From positions 1 to 64,000 of the forward strand of contig NZ_UPHT01000048.1 of assembly GCF_900566085.1 (NCBI RefSeq): a stretch of DNA of 64,000 nucleotides. Reading direction: 5' to 3'. The number at the start of each line of letters is the position of its first letter. The stretch's first letter is position 1. Shown one piece after another: positions 1-10,944 of this stretch. Both the position numbers and the translations under genes were made by a program. This stretch comes from Mycobacterium attenuatum. Its GTDB lineage: Bacteria > Actinomycetota > Actinomycetes > Mycobacteriales > Mycobacteriaceae. Under the pieces are notes generated by a model. That model was not told where the DNA came from, did not search any database, and saw only the letters and a list, made by a program, of their open reading frames with translations.

Positions 1-366
1 GGGCAGGGCGCGTTGGGCGGCGGCGGCACCGGCGGCACGGGTGGGGTCGGCGGCCGCGGTGCGATGCTCGTTGGCGATGGCGGCGCCGGCGGCAACGGGG
101 GAGTCGGCAGCCTGGTCGCCGGTGACGGCGGTGCCGGCGGCACGGCCGCGTTGATCGGCGGCGGCGGTGCCGGCGGTACCGGCGGGCAGAACTCTAACGC
201 CGCCGGCAAGGGCGGCAACGGTGGAAGCGGCGGCGGCGCTCAGCTGATTGGTGACGGCGGTGGCGGCGGTGACGCCGGATTCGGAGGTGGCGGCAACGGT
301 ACCGGTGGTGCCGGTGGTATCGGTGGAACGCTGCTGGGTCTGCCCGGGGTGATCGGGCAGGCATAA
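1..366 (+). CDS. PE_PGRS family protein, C-terminal fragment
   Basis: The frame is open from the first base and ends at a TAA at 364-366, so only the C-terminus is in the window. It consists of GGxGGxGG-type repeats (motifs such as GGAGGTGG and LIGDGGAGG), the glycine-alanine PGRS domain of mycobacterial PE_PGRS surface/secreted proteins. The tail (LLGLPGVIGQA) is a typical PGRS ending without a lipase or protease extension. The PE domain, signal and start lie upstream of the window. Which PE_PGRS locus this is cannot be said. Confidence 0.85.
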   Translation, partial: GQGALGGGGTGGTGGVGGRGAMLVGDGGAGGNGGVGSLVAGDGGAGGTAALIGGGGAGGTGGQNSNAAGKGGNGGSGGGAQLIGDGGGGGDAGFGGGGNGTGGAGGIGGTLLGLPGVIGQA

Positions 367-517
367 GAGGCGACGGGTAACGGCTGAGGCGTTCGACCTC
401 GACCGGAGCCGTCGCAACCTGGGCGGCCACATGTGCTGACCGTGAACGCTGCATGAATTGTCGGCACGGCGCACCCTGGCGGTAGCGCGGTCACACACCT
501 CCCGTGACACTGTCTGG

Positions 518-901
518 GTGAACAAAACCTCCCACGATCACCCTCATTTCTTGCGCTCGGTCGTTCGGTGGCTGCAGGCCGGCTACCCCAACGGCGTCCC
601 CGGGCCCGACCGGGTGCCGTTGCTGGCACTGCTGCGTAGCACGCCGCTCACGGAGGAGCAGGTCAAGAACGTGGTGCGCGACATCACCGCCGAGAAATCA
701 CCGGCCACAGCCGACGGCGTGATCAACCGCGACGAGATCGCCGAATTCATTTCCGGAGTAACTCACCACGACGCGGGACCGGAGAACATTCAACGGGTCG
801 CCGGGCGGCTCGCCGCGGCAGGCTGGCCACTGGCCGGCATCGACGTCAGCGAGGCCACACCCGATGAGGACGTCGTCGAAGAGGTCGCGTCACAGGCGTG
901 A
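518..901 (+). CDS. DUF3349 family protein (Rv3046c homologue)
   Basis: Predicted cytoplasmic protein of 127 aa with the DUF3349 fold, a mycobacterial family of unknown function. It has an N-terminal helical segment ([20 protein letters not shown]) and the motif [19 protein letters not shown]37Rv Rv3046c has about the same length and position beside adhC. The GTG at 518 is chosen because conserved sequence begins there. An upstream TTG at 458 would add 20 residues that do not look conserved. The last 12 bases overlap the convergent adhC gene. Confidence 0.75.
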   Translation: MNKTSHDHPHFLRSVVRWLQAGYPNGVPGPDRVPLLALLRSTPLTEEQVKNVVRDITAEKSPATADGVINRDEIAEFISGVTHHDAGPENIQRVAGRLAAAGWPLAGIDVSEATPDEDVVEEVASQA

Positions 902-1930
902 AATGTCGATGACGAAGCGATAGCGCACATCGCTGGCCAGCACCCGCTCGTAAGCCTCGTTGACGTAACTCGGCTCGATGAGCTCGATCTCGGGCGTGAC
1001 GCCGTGTTCGGCGCAAAAGTTCAGCATCTCCTGAGTCTCGGCGATCCCGCCGATATTCGACCCGGACAGGCTGCGCCGCATCAGCGCCAGCGCAAAAGCC
1101 GGCACCGGCATCGGGTGTTCGGGGATGCCCAGTTCGACCATGGTTCCGTCGACGTCGAGCAGGTTCAGGTAGTCGCCGAGATCGAGGTTCGCCGACACGG
1201 TGTTCAGTATCAGGTCGAAGCTGCCGCGCAACCTGCGGAAGGTGTCGGGGTCGGAGGTGGCGTAGTAGTGGCCGGCCCCCAACCGCAAGCCGTCCTCCAT
1301 CTTCTTTAGAGACTGCGACAGCACCGTCACCTCGGCGCCCAGGGCGGCGCCCAGCTTGACGCCCATGTGGCCGAGGCCGCCGAGGCCAATGATCGCCAGC
1401 CGGGTGTCACGACCCGCGTTCCAGTGCCGCAGTGGCGAATAGAGCGTGATGCCGGCGCACAGTAGCGGCGCCGCGGCGTCCAGCGGCAGCGCGTCGGGGA
1501 TGCGTACGACAAAGTTTTCGTCGACGACGATGGCCTCGCTGTAGCCCCCCTGTGTCGACTGGCCGTCCTTGCCGATCGAGTTGTAGGTGAAGATCGCTCC
1601 GGGTTTGCAGTATTGCTCGATGCCGGCCAGGCAGCTGCTGCACTGGCCGCAGGAGCCGACCATGCAACCCACGCCGACTCGGTCGCCCACCTGGTACTTG
1701 CTCACCTCGGAGCCGACCTTGGTCACCACGCCGGCGATCTCGTGGCCTGGAACCACCGGATAATTCGGCTGGCCCCATTCGGCCTTGACGGTGTGGATGT
1801 CGGAGTGGCAAATACCCGCGAATTTGATGTCGATCACCACGTCGTGCGGCCCGGGTTCGCGACGCTCGATCGTGGTCTTGGTCAGTGGTTCGGTCGCCGA
1901 GAAGGCGGCATATGCGGAGACAGTGCTCAT
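890..1930 (-). CDS. adhC: NADP-dependent alcohol dehydrogenase AdhC
   Basis: Zinc-dependent medium-chain alcohol dehydrogenase (346 aa), CAD/YahK type, reducing aldehydes with NADPH in the cytoplasm. The catalytic zinc region includes GICHSD (residues 39-44) and GHEIAGVV (62-69). The structural zinc cysteines lie in the stretch [13 protein letters not shown] followed by EQYC. The Rossmann nucleotide loop is GLGGLGHMG. The ATG at 1930 has an AAAGGA ribosome site a few bases upstream. H37Rv Rv3045 matches in length and position. It sits downstream of fecB on the same strand but 127 bases away, so it may have its own promoter. Confidence 0.93.
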   Translation of the reverse strand: MSTVSAYAAFSATEPLTKTTIERREPGPHDVVIDIKFAGICHSDIHTVKAEWGQPNYPVVPGHEIAGVVTKVGSEVSKYQVGDRVGVGCMVGSCGQCSSCLAGIEQYCKPGAIFTYNSIGKDGQSTQGGYSEAIVVDENFVVRIPDALPLDAAAPLLCAGITLYSPLRHWNAGRDTRLAIIGLGGLGHMGVKLGAALGAEVTVLSQSLKKMEDGLRLGAGHYYATSDPDTFRRLRGSFDLILNTVSANLDLGDYLNLLDVDGTMVELGIPEHPMPVPAFALALMRRSLSGSNIGGIAETQEMLNFCAEHGVTPEIELIEPSYVNEAYERVLASDVRYRFVIDISRL

Positions 1931-2057
1931 ACGACATCCTTTGAGGTCTAGTTACGCCCTTGAGAAGCTTAGTTAGGTTAACGTTCTCGAGCCAGTCGGG
2001 GGCAAGCAGGTGCCGGCTCGAATGCGACGAGGCAACTCGGGCGGTGCCCAGAAGCGG

Positions 2058-3161
2058 CTAGTTGATCGGGGCGTTGATCCAGCGGAGGTCGTCGACGATG
2101 CCCCGGGCAGCCACCAGGCCCTCGCCCGTTTGCCATATCTCGTCGTTGACGACGAACACGCGATTGTCGCGATTAGCGGACAGCTTGCGCCAGGAGTCAC
2201 TGTCCAAGACGACGGCCGCGCGCTCGGTGGCCTTCGGTGACGCGCACGAGACGTAGACGATGTCGGCGTCGGCCGCGGAGAAGTCCGTACCCTTGGCCAG
2301 GTCGGCATCGGTGGCGCCGATCTCGAGGTAAGCCTTGTCGGTAAACCGCTGCGCGGCGGGGCGGTCCACTCCGACCGCGCTCAGCACGCTGGCCGGAAAG
2401 TTTCGGGCACCGTATACCCGCATTGTGGTGGCGGTGAGCTGGACAATCGACGCCTGGAAGTGGGCCGCGTCATGCTTGGCTCCGACCTCCCTGGCCCGCT
2501 GGGTGAACGCACTGAGTAGCTCCTCCACGGCGGCGCTGCGAGCCGTCGCGGCCCCGACACCGCGCAGGTTGTCTTCCCACGCGGCGCCCGGTGCCGCGGT
2601 GAACACCGTCGGGGCGATCGCCGCCAGCTGCGGGTACAAGGCCGGTGTCACCGCTGCCGAGCCTAAGATCAGGTCCGGCCGGGCCGCAGTGATGGCCCGC
2701 AGATCAGGGGACTTGCGGCTACCAACCCCGGGCAGGTCGTGCACCGACTTGCCCAAATAGGCCGGCTGACTCGACGAGCCGTCGGGCAATGCGGCACCGA
2801 CCACCCGTGACTGCAGTCCCAGTGCGCACAACGCGTCGAGCTGGTCACCGGACAGCACCACGATGCGCTGCGGCTCGGCCGGGACCTGGGCCACGTCCGG
2901 GGTGACCCCGGCAGCGTTGTGGGCCTGCCGGGTCGCCGGACCCGGATCGGCGGCGGCCGCCTCCCGCGCGCACGACTCGTCGGGTTTTCGGGCATTTCCC
3001 AGCACCCCGGCCCCCGCGATCTGAGTGGTGGGAGTCACCAATGATCGGGACGCCGTGGTGGGCGGCTGATCCGCGCCGCAACCGGTGCACGTCGCAACCA
3101 GCGCCGCCAGGACCGTCAGTGATGCAGCGGCCAGACCCCGTCGCGCGCTGCCGAATTGCAC
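2058..3161 (-). CDS. fecB: FecB-like iron-siderophore/dicitrate binding lipoprotein
   Basis: Periplasmic solute-binding protein of the FecB/BtuF class III fold (about 367 aa), anchored as a lipoprotein. A basic start is followed by a hydrophobic stretch and a Cys after TG (LVATCTGC), a weak but acceptable lipobox matching the position in H37Rv Rv3044. Binding-domain motifs include RIVVLSGDQLDALCALGL and RPDLILGS. The GTG at 3161 is preferred over a start at 3227, which would place about 22 charged residues before the signal peptide. Divergent from ctaD. The ligand is likely an iron complex by family, and no ABC permease is adjacent. Confidence 0.85.
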   Translation of the reverse strand: MQFGSARRGLAAASLTVLAALVATCTGCGADQPPTTASRSLVTPTTQIAGAGVLGNARKPDESCAREAAAADPGPATRQAHNAAGVTPDVAQVPAEPQRIVVLSGDQLDALCALGLQSRVVGAALPDGSSSQPAYLGKSVHDLPGVGSRKSPDLRAITAARPDLILGSAAVTPALYPQLAAIAPTVFTAAPGAAWEDNLRGVGAATARSAAVEELLSAFTQRAREVGAKHDAAHFQASIVQLTATTMRVYGARNFPASVLSAVGVDRPAAQRFTDKAYLEIGATDADLAKGTDFSAADADIVYVSCASPKATERAAVVLDSDSWRKLSANRDNRVFVVNDEIWQTGEGLVAARGIVDDLRWINAPIN

Positions 3162-3277
3162 GCGTCCGACGTTAACACCCGGCCCGCAGAGCCCGGTCCG
3201 CCGAGCGCGTCCGATGCCCCCGAACACCGATTACGACAGTTTGTAGGACCAGGCCTGCCGGCGGCGTGGTGGCGGGC

Positions 3278-3283
3278 TAAGAT
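3278..3283 (+). promoter_or_regulatory. Possible -10 element of ctaD
   Basis: TAAGAT lies about 55 bases before the ctaD start in the fecB/ctaD divergent gap. It fits a mycobacterial SigA -10 (TAnnnT). No clear -35 is visible. Confidence 0.3.
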
Positions 3284-3338
3284 TCCTGTCAAAGTGAGGT
3301 ATTAAGACTCTATCCGCGCCGGATTCTTGGAGGAGCAG

Positions 3339-5084
3339 TTGACTGCCGAAGCGCCGCCCTTGGGACAACTCGAGGCCATCCGTCCATATCCGGCCCGCAC
3401 CGGCCCCAAAGGGAACCTGGTCTACAAACTAATCACCACCACCGATCACAAGCTGATCGGCATCATGTACTGCGTCGCCTGCTTCGTCTTCTTCTTCATC
3501 GGCGGACTGCTGGCACTGCTGATGCGAACCGAGTTGGCGGTGCCCGGCCTGCAGTTCCTGTCGAACGAGCAATTCAACCAGCTCTTCACCATGCACGGCA
3601 CCATCATGCTGCTGTTCTATGCGACGCCGATCGTGTTCGGCTTCGCCAACCTGGTGCTGCCCCTGCAGATCGGCGCGCCGGATGTCGCATTTCCGCGGCT
3701 GAACGCCCTGTCGTTCTGGTTGTTCGTGTTCGGCGCCTCGATCGCGATGGCCGGTTTCATCACACCCGGCGGGGCGGCCGACTTCGGCTGGACTGCCTAC
3801 ACCCCGTTGAGCGATGCCGTCCACTCACCCGGCGCCGGTGGCGACCTGTGGATCCTGGGGTTGGGAGTAGGCGGTCTGGGCACCATCCTGGGCGCCGTCA
3901 ACATGATCACCACGGTGGTGTGCATGCGCGCACCGGGGATGACGATGTTCCGGATGCCGATCTTCACCTGGAACGTCTTGGTGACGTCCATCTTGGTGCT
4001 GATTGTGTTCCCGCTGCTCACCGCGGCGCTGTTCGGGCTCGCCGCTGACCGTCACCTGGGTGCGCACATCTATGACGCGTCGAATGGCGGAGTGATGTTG
4101 TGGCAGCACCTGTTCTGGTTCTTCGGCCACCCCGAGGTCTACATCATCGCGCTGCCGTTCTTCGGGATTGTGACCGAGATCTTCCCGGTGTTCTCGCGCA
4201 AGCCGGTCTTCGGCTACACCACGCTGGTCTACGCGACGCTGTCGATCGCGGGGTTGTCGGTGGCGGTTTGGGCGCATCACATGTTCGTCACGGGAGCCGT
4301 GCTGCTGCCCTTCTTCTCCTTCATGACGTACCTGATCGCGGTACCGACCGGGATCAAGTTCTTCAACTGGATCGGCACCATGTGGAAGGGGCAGCTGACC
4401 TTCGAAACGCCGATGCTGTTCTCCACCGGCTTCGCGGTCACCTTCCTTGCCGGTGGTCTGACCGGGGTGCTGCTGGCCAGCCCGCCGCTGGACTTCCACG
4501 TGAGCGACACCTATTTCGTGGTCGCGCACTTCCACTACGTGCTGTTCGGCACCATCGTGTTCGCCACGTACGCCGGTATCTACTTCTGGTTCCCGAAGAT
4601 GACCGGGCGACTGCTCGACGAGCGGCTGGGCAAACTGCACTTCTGGCTGACGTTCATCGGGTTCCACACCACATTCCTGGTGCAGCACTGGCTGGGCGAT
4701 GCGGGCATGCCGCGCCGCTACGCCGACTACCTGCCCACCGATGGCTTCACCACTCTGAACGTCGTGTCGACGATCGGGGCTTTCATCCTGGGCGCCTCGA
4801 TCTTCCCGTTCGTCTGGAACGTCTTCAAGAGCTGGCGGTACGGCGAGATCGTCACCGTGGACGACCCATGGGGATACGGGAACTCACTGGAATGGGCGAC
4901 CAGCTGCCCGCCGCCGCGGCACAACTTCACCGAGTTGCCCCGGATCCGCTCGGAGCGCCCGGCATTCGAGTTGCACTACCCGCACATGGTGGAACGGCTT
5001 CGCGCCGAAGCCCACGTCGGACGTGCGCACGGCCCGGACAGCGGTGACGTCACCAGAGCCGACGACGTCAGCGTTCGTACCTAA
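3339..5084 (+). CDS. ctaD: Cytochrome c oxidase subunit I (aa3-type)
   Basis: Catalytic subunit of the aa3 terminal oxidase in the bcc-aa3 supercomplex of the inner membrane (581 aa, 12 predicted helices). Heme a/a3 and CuB ligands are visible: MHGTIM, the [11 protein letters not shown] segment with the cross-linked His-Tyr pair, WAHHMF and HFHYVLFGT. The K- and D-channel context is intact. The TTG at 3339 follows GGAGGAG and gives the [15 protein letters not shown] start seen in H37Rv Rv3043c. A TTG at 3327 is possible but lacks a ribosome site. Other oxidase subunits are not nearby, as is usual in mycobacteria. Confidence 0.96.
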   Translation: MTAEAPPLGQLEAIRPYPARTGPKGNLVYKLITTTDHKLIGIMYCVACFVFFFIGGLLALLMRTELAVPGLQFLSNEQFNQLFTMHGTIMLLFYATPIVFGFANLVLPLQIGAPDVAFPRLNALSFWLFVFGASIAMAGFITPGGAADFGWTAYTPLSDAVHSPGAGGDLWILGLGVGGLGTILGAVNMITTVVCMRAPGMTMFRMPIFTWNVLVTSILVLIVFPLLTAALFGLAADRHLGAHIYDASNGGVMLWQHLFWFFGHPEVYIIALPFFGIVTEIFPVFSRKPVFGYTTLVYATLSIAGLSVAVWAHHMFVTGAVLLPFFSFMTYLIAVPTGIKFFNWIGTMWKGQLTFETPMLFSTGFAVTFLAGGLTGVLLASPPLDFHVSDTYFVVAHFHYVLFGTIVFATYAGIYFWFPKMTGRLLDERLGKLHFWLTFIGFHTTFLVQHWLGDAGMPRRYADYLPTDGFTTLNVVSTIGAFILGASIFPFVWNVFKSWRYGEIVTVDDPWGYGNSLEWATSCPPPRHNFTELPRIRSERPAFELHYPHMVERLRAEAHVGRAHGPDSGDVTRADDVSVRT

Positions 5085-5094
5085 TCGGCGGTAA

Positions 5095-6345
<1,251 letters not shown>

Positions 6346-6353
6346 GTACTGGC

Positions 6354-6409
6354 GAGCAGACCCAAAGGCCCCCAATTTCGGCAAGAAATGGGGGCCTTTG
6401 CGTCTGCTC
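6354..6409. terminator. Long GAGCAGAC-type hairpin after serB2
   Basis: Two arms of about 25 bases (6354-6379 and 6385-6409) pair across a 5-base loop with one mismatch and one bulged A. The arms begin GAGCAGAC and end GTCTGCTC, with an inner CAAAGGCCCCC/GGGGGCCTTTG stem. It has no U-tract. It is probably a bidirectional terminator or palindromic intergenic repeat. A second hairpin with the same outer core lies at 13921-13978. Confidence 0.7.
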
Positions 6410-6462
6410 GGCGGGCGAGGCCGGGCATACGCTGCGGTGCCGCCCAATGATTGATAAAATGT

Positions 6463-6478
6463 TCAATTGCTAAATTGA
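6463..6478. promoter_or_regulatory. Palindromic operator candidate upstream of the ArsR gene
   Basis: TCAATT-GCTA-AATTGA is a perfect inverted repeat in an AT-rich patch, 38 bases before the ArsR-type regulator. TAAAAT (6455-6460) and TATATC (6481-6486) are possible -10 elements around it. The position suits autoregulation by the ArsR protein, whose family binds such short AT-rich palindromes. The assignment is inferred. Confidence 0.5.
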
Positions 6479-6515
6479 TGTATATCTGAACCGTAGAACT
6501 ACTGGGTGAGGTCAA

Positions 6516-6863
6516 GTGTCGGAGCCGCTGTACAAGCTGAAGGCCGAGTTCTTCAAGACGCTGGGGCATCCAGCCCGGGTCAGGATCCTGGAACTGCTTT
6601 CCGAACGAGACCACACCGTGGCGGAGCTGTTGCTCGAAGTGGGTCTGGAATCGTCCAACTTGTCTCAGCAGCTGGGCGTGCTGCGCCGGACAGGGGTGGT
6701 GACAGCACGCAAGGACGGCAACACGGTCATCTACTCGATCGCCTCACCACTGATCGCTGAACTGATGCGGGTGGCCCGCCGGGTGTTGACCGGGATGCTC
6801 AGCGGCCAAGTGGCAATGCTTGAAGACCTGCGAGCGGCTGGCCCGGCGGCGGACCGGCAGTAG
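6516..6863 (+). CDS. ArsR/SmtB-family transcriptional regulator (Rv0081 homologue)
   Basis: Winged-helix repressor of 115 aa. The recognition-helix region reads ESSNLSQQLGVLRRTGVVTARKDG and the N-terminal helix is KLKAEFFKTLGHPARVRILELL. No CxC or other typical metal-binding cysteine motif is present, so it is not an obvious metal sensor. In H37Rv, Rv0081 is a hypoxia-network hub preceding the same genes. The GTG at 6516 starts just after GAGGTCA. It heads the following membrane-complex operon and probably represses it through the palindrome at 6463-6478. Confidence 0.85.
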   Translation: MSEPLYKLKAEFFKTLGHPARVRILELLSERDHTVAELLLEVGLESSNLSQQLGVLRRTGVVTARKDGNTVIYSIASPLIAELMRVARRVLTGMLSGQVAMLEDLRAAGPAADRQ

Positions 6864-6871
6864 GACCGGGC

Positions 6872-7351
6872 ATGAGTTGGATCGGCAGAATCGTGCGACT
6901 CGGCCGCGTGGCCGAAAACGCGGGACCGGCGCCTGAGCCGACCGTCGGCCCACCCGCGGGGGTTCGCGGTTCCTTGCAGGTGCGCCATGTCGACGCGGGC
7001 TCATGCAACGGCTGCGAGGTGGAAATCTCCGGCGCCTTCGGACCGGTCTATGACGCCGAGCGATTCGGCGCCCGGTTGGTGGCGTCACCGCGGCATGCGG
7101 ATGCGCTGCTGGTCACCGGGGTGGTGACGCTGAATATGGCCCAGCCGCTGCGGAACACCCTGGCGGCGACGCCGGCACCGCGCCTGGTCATCGCCTGCGG
7201 TGATTGCGCGCTCAACCGCGGTGTTTTCGGCGACGCGTATGGCGTGGTCGGTGCCGTCGGTGAGGTCATCCCGGTCGACGTGGAGATCCCGGGATGTCCA
7301 CCCTCCCCCGACAAGGTGGTAGCGGCCCTGCGATCGGTGACGCGCAGGTGA
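6872..7351 (+). CDS. NuoB/hydrogenase small-subunit-like [4Fe-4S] protein (Rv0082 homologue)
   Basis: Small iron-sulfur subunit (159 aa) homologous to NuoB and group-4 hydrogenase small subunits. It should carry the electron-transfer [4Fe-4S] cluster at the membrane face. The four expected ligands are present: Cys45 and Cys48 (GSCNGCE), Cys109 (in ACGDC) and Cys142 (in PGCPPSPDKV). It follows the regulator by 8 bases, and its stop overlaps the next start (GTGA). The N-terminal 35 residues are extra and proline-rich. Part of a seven-gene operon. Confidence 0.85.
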   Translation: MSWIGRIVRLGRVAENAGPAPEPTVGPPAGVRGSLQVRHVDAGSCNGCEVEISGAFGPVYDAERFGARLVASPRHADALLVTGVVTLNMAQPLRNTLAATPAPRLVIACGDCALNRGVFGDAYGVVGAVGEVIPVDVEIPGCPPSPDKVVAALRSVTRR

Positions 7352-9324
7352 CCGTCGCTGTCGCGGATGTGTCACGTGAACACTCGGTTGCGCTGCGCCG
7401 CAACACAATAGGAGCTTTCACAGCGGGTGTCGTAACGACCGGACTCGGGGTGCTGGGCGTTGCGTTGGGGCTCACCGGCGTGTTCGGTGCGCCGCTACGA
7501 ACGCGGCTCGACTGGCTGGTGCCGATGATTGGCGTCGATGTGGACGTGGACCGATTGGGCGCGTTCTTCATGACGCTAACGGGTGCGGTAGCCGCTGTGG
7601 TCGGCATTTACAGCATCGGATACACACGGCGGGAACAGGTCGGCGCGGTCGGCCTCACGACGCTGCCCGTGTTCGTCGGTGCGATGCTGCTTGTGCCCAC
7701 CGCCGGCTCGGTGACCACTTTCCTGCTGGCCTGGGAATTGATGGCGCTCAGTTCGCTCGTCCTGCTGCTTACCAAGCATCGTCGTCGCGAAGTACGCTCC
7801 GCCGCACTGTATTACGCGGTGATGACCCAGTTGGGCTTCGCCGCGATCCTGCTGGCTTTGATGGTGTTGATGGCGGCGGCCGGAACGGATCGGTTCGCCG
7901 AGATGGCCGCGATTCCGGACGGAGCGCGCACTACCGTATTCGTGCTGACGCTGGTGGGCTTCGGTTCCAAAGCCGGCCTGGTGCCGCTGCATGCGTGGCT
8001 GCCGAGAGCCCACCCGGAAGCGCCCAGCCCCGCATCGGCATTGATGAGCGCCGCGATGGTCAACCTCGGCGTCTATGGTCTGATCCGCGTCGATTTACAG
8101 CTGTTGGGCCCCGGCCCCAGTTGGTGGGGCGTGGCCTTGCTGGCGGTCGGTGCTGTCACCGCGCTATACGGGGTGCTGCAAGCCGCAGTAGCTGCCGATC
8201 TTAAACGGCTGCTCGGATTTTCGACGATCGAAAACATGGGACTTGTCACCCTTGCGCTCGGGGCAGCCACACTGTTGTCGGCGACCGGGGCCGCCGCGGC
8301 TGCCCTGATCGCGATGACCGCGGCGCTGTTGCATCTGGCCGCCCACGCCGCATTCAAGAGTCTTGGGTTCTTGGCGGCTGGGTCGGTGCTGCTGACAACC
8401 GGACTGCGTGACCTCGACAAGTTGGGCGGTCTTGCCCGGAGAATGCCTTACACCACAGTATTTTTCGGCGTTGCCGCGTTGGGTGCCTCGGGGCTGCCGT
8501 TGGGTGCGGGCTTCGTCAGCGAATGGCTGCTGGTGCAGTCGCTGATCCATGCACGGCCCGAGCACAACACCATCGTGGGGCTGGTGACTCCGCTGGGTGT
8601 CGGCGCGGTGGCGTTGACCACCGGTTTGGGTGTGGCAGCGATGGTGAAGGCGTTCGGTACCGGATTTCTGGCGCGGCCGCGCTCGGCGGTCGTCGGTCAC
8701 GCGAGCGAGGCGCCGCCCAGCATGCTCGTCGGCATGGCAGTAGCCGCAGTCGGCTGTGTCGTGGTAGCCGCGGTGCCGTGCGTCGTCACCGGCGCCCTGC
8801 AGTCGGTGCTCGACACCCTGCCCGCATCCCGGCACGCCGATCTCACGGGCCTAGGTCCGATGCTGCGATTGCCCGGTATCGCCGGCTCGATCGCGCCGAG
8901 CGTGCTGGCGGTGGCCTTCGCCATCGCCGTCCTGATTGTGCTCGGACTGGCCCGCTGGGGGGCGCATCGCCGTCCGGCCGCCGTGACGTCGCCGTTATGG
9001 GCGTGCGGCGCCGACGGACTTAGCTCGCGCATGGAATACACAGCGACATCGTTCGCCCAACCGCTGCAGCGGGTGTTCGACGATGTGTTGCGACCCGACA
9101 CCGGCATCGAGGTGACTCACCTGGAGCACACCCGCTACCACGTGGAAAAGATCGAATACCGTGCCGAGATGTCCGACGCTATCGAGGATCACGTCTACGC
9201 GCCGGTGTTGCGCACCGTCGCACGGTGCGCACAAGCTATCCGGTACGCACACAACGGAAGCGTGCACCTCTACCTCGGCTACGGCGTGCTCGGCCTCCTG
9301 ATCGTCTTGGCACTCGCGCGATGA
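7348..9324 (+). CDS. Proton-pumping antiporter-like subunit (Rv0083 homologue, HyfB/NuoL type)
   Basis: Polytopic membrane protein (658 aa, about 14 or more helices) of the NuoL/M/N-Mrp antiporter family, resembling HycC/HyfB. Family motifs include LLAWELMALSS, VGFGSKAGLVPLHAWLPRAHPEAPSPASALMSA with its lysine and histidines, and AHAAFKSLGFL. The GTG at 7348 overlaps the preceding TGA. An in-frame ATG at 7294 would overlap the small subunit by 58 bases and is less likely. Probably couples electron flow to proton movement. Confidence 0.88.
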   Translation: MTVAVADVSREHSVALRRNTIGAFTAGVVTTGLGVLGVALGLTGVFGAPLRTRLDWLVPMIGVDVDVDRLGAFFMTLTGAVAAVVGIYSIGYTRREQVGAVGLTTLPVFVGAMLLVPTAGSVTTFLLAWELMALSSLVLLLTKHRRREVRSAALYYAVMTQLGFAAILLALMVLMAAAGTDRFAEMAAIPDGARTTVFVLTLVGFGSKAGLVPLHAWLPRAHPEAPSPASALMSAAMVNLGVYGLIRVDLQLLGPGPSWWGVALLAVGAVTALYGVLQAAVAADLKRLLGFSTIENMGLVTLALGAATLLSATGAAAAALIAMTAALLHLAAHAAFKSLGFLAAGSVLLTTGLRDLDKLGGLARRMPYTTVFFGVAALGASGLPLGAGFVSEWLLVQSLIHARPEHNTIVGLVTPLGVGAVALTTGLGVAAMVKAFGTGFLARPRSAVVGHASEAPPSMLVGMAVAAVGCVVVAAVPCVVTGALQSVLDTLPASRHADLTGLGPMLRLPGIAGSIAPSVLAVAFAIAVLIVLGLARWGAHRRPAAVTSPLWACGADGLSSRMEYTATSFAQPLQRVFDDVLRPDTGIEVTHLEHTRYHVEKIEYRAEMSDAIEDHVYAPVLRTVARCAQAIRYAHNGSVHLYLGYGVLGLLIVLALAR

Positions 9325-10280
9325 ATGCTCTTTCCGCGGTCGCCGGCGCCGCGCAGATCGGTGCGGTCATGACCGGCGCGCCACTGGTCGTCGGATTGAT
9401 GCGTCAGGTTCGGGCCAGATCCGAGGGACGTTGCGGCGCAGGGATTTTGCAGCCCTGGCGGGATCTGCGCAAGCAGTTGCGTAAGCAAAAGGTGACCCCG
9501 GAGGGCACCACGCTGGTGTTTGTAGCGGCGCCGGTGGTGGTCGCGGCCACCACATTGTTGATAGCCGCGATTGCGCCGCTGGCCGCGACCGGCTCGCCGC
9601 TGGACTCGGTCGCCGATTTGTTCGTGGTCGTAGGCCTGTTGTTCCTTGGCACCGTCGCCTTGACGTTGGCGGGAATCGACACTGGTACTTCGTTCGGCGG
9701 TATGGGCGCCAGCCGGGAGATCACAATCGCGGCCCTGGTGGAACCCACCATTCTGCTGGCCGTCTTCGCCCTGTCCATCCCGGCCGGGTCGGCCAACCTC
9801 GGCGCCATCGTCGCGTTCAGCCTCGAGAATCCCGCGGAAGTGCTATCGCTGGGCGGAATTCTGGCGTTCGTAGCCCTGGTGATCGTCATCATCGCCGAAA
9901 CCGGACGCCTCCCGGTGGACAATCCCGCGAGCCATCTGGAACTGACCATGGTGCACGAGGCGATGGTCCTCGAATACGCCGGGCCAAGGCTTGCGCTGGT
10001 GGAGTGGGCCAGCGGCATGCGACTCACCGTGCTGCTGGCCCTGCTGGCGAACCTCTTTTTCCCATGGGGAATCGCGGGTGACAAGCCGAGCCTGGTTGAC
10101 GTGGGGACAGGCGTCGCGGCGGTCGGCATCAAGGTGGCCGCGGCCGCGCTCATCCTGGCCGGCGCGGAGGTCTTCATCGCCAAGCTACGACTATTCCGGG
10201 TGCCCGAACTGCTCGCCGGCTCGTTTCTGCTGGCCCTGTTGGCCGTGACATCGGCCAACTTCCTTACGGCCCAGGCGTGA
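9321..10280 (+). CDS. hycD: HycD/NuoH-like membrane subunit (Rv0084 homologue)
   Basis: Membrane anchor of 319 aa, homologous to formate hydrogenlyase subunit 4 and NuoH, which form the quinone-site/proton-entry module. The conserved NuoH loop is seen as [29 protein letters not shown], with its acidic residues intact. The ATG at 9321 overlaps the previous stop (ATGA), giving a length near the 316 aa of the H37Rv protein. Belongs to the complex-I-like operon. Confidence 0.88.
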   Translation: MNALSAVAGAAQIGAVMTGAPLVVGLMRQVRARSEGRCGAGILQPWRDLRKQLRKQKVTPEGTTLVFVAAPVVVAATTLLIAAIAPLAATGSPLDSVADLFVVVGLLFLGTVALTLAGIDTGTSFGGMGASREITIAALVEPTILLAVFALSIPAGSANLGAIVAFSLENPAEVLSLGGILAFVALVIVIIAETGRLPVDNPASHLELTMVHEAMVLEYAGPRLALVEWASGMRLTVLLALLANLFFPWGIAGDKPSLVDVGTGVAAVGIKVAAAALILAGAEVFIAKLRLFRVPELLAGSFLLALLAVTSANFLTAQA

Positions 10281-10284
10281 TGGC

Positions 10285-10944
10285 ATGACCGACCTCAACT
10301 ATGCGGGCGTACTGGACCTCGCGCCGGGTGGGCTGATATTGACCGCGGTGCTGATCGTATGGCGGCGTGACCTGCGCTCGATCGTGCGGCTGCTGGCGGC
10401 CCAAGGTGTTGCCCTGGCTGCGATTCCGATGATCGTCGGCGGCCACACTCACGACTGGGAGCTGGTGGCGGTCGGGGTGGCGCTGCTCGTGCTGCGCGGC
10501 GCGGTGCTGCCGTCGCTGCTAGCCCGGGCGCTCGGCGCCGATGATGCGCCTCGCGAGGCCACGCCGCTGATCAACACCACTGCGTCACTACTGATCGCGG
10601 CGGGTCTGACGGTGGTCGCGCTGGCGGTCAGTCGGCCCGTGGTGGCCCTTGACTCCGATGCGGCGGTGAGCGCTGCCCCCGCTGGCCTGGCGGTGGTGCT
10701 GATCGCCTTGTTCGTGATGGTGACGCGACGCCATGCCATCTCTCAGGCCGCGGGATTTCTCATGCTGGACAACGGGATTGCGGCTACAACATTCTTGCTG
10801 ACCGCCGGGGTGCCGCTGATCGTCGAATTGGGCGCCTCGTTGGATGTGCTGTTCGCGTTGATCGTGCTCGGCGGGCTGACCGGACGATTGCGCCGGATGT
10901 TCGGCGGCCCCGATCTGGACCGGCTGCAGAGATTGCGAGACTGA
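10285..10944 (+). CDS. hycP: HyfE-like membrane subunit (Rv0085 homologue)
   Basis: Hydrophobic protein of 219 aa with about six to seven predicted helices, homologous to hydrogenase-4 HyfE and NuoK-like subunits. It contains an invariant-type [12 protein letters not shown] tail. It begins 4 bases after hycD and overlaps the next gene (TGATG). Likely a small proton-channel subunit of the same complex. Confidence 0.83.
   Translation: MTDLNYAGVLDLAPGGLILTAVLIVWRRDLRSIVRLLAAQGVALAAIPMIVGGHTHDWELVAVGVALLVLRGAVLPSLLARALGADDAPREATPLINTTASLLIAAGLTVVALAVSRPVVALDSDAAVSAAPAGLAVVLIALFVMVTRRHAISQAAGFLMLDNGIAATTFLLTAGVPLIVELGASLDVLFALIVLGGLTGRLRRMFGGPDLDRLQRLRD

Noticed and set aside
13..366. Treating the PGRS tail as a complete 117-aa gene starting at TTG 13
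   Set aside because: The frame is open to base 1 and PGRS proteins need an N-terminal PE domain, so it is a fragment cut by the window.
1961..1988. GAGAA...TTCTC inverted repeat between adhC and fecB
   Set aside because: Arms of only 5 bases at wide spacing; not distinguishable from chance.
3429..4688. Long minus-strand open frames opposite ctaD
   Set aside because: They mirror the high-GC third-position pattern of ctaD, have low-complexity His/Arg/Gln composition and no family resemblance.
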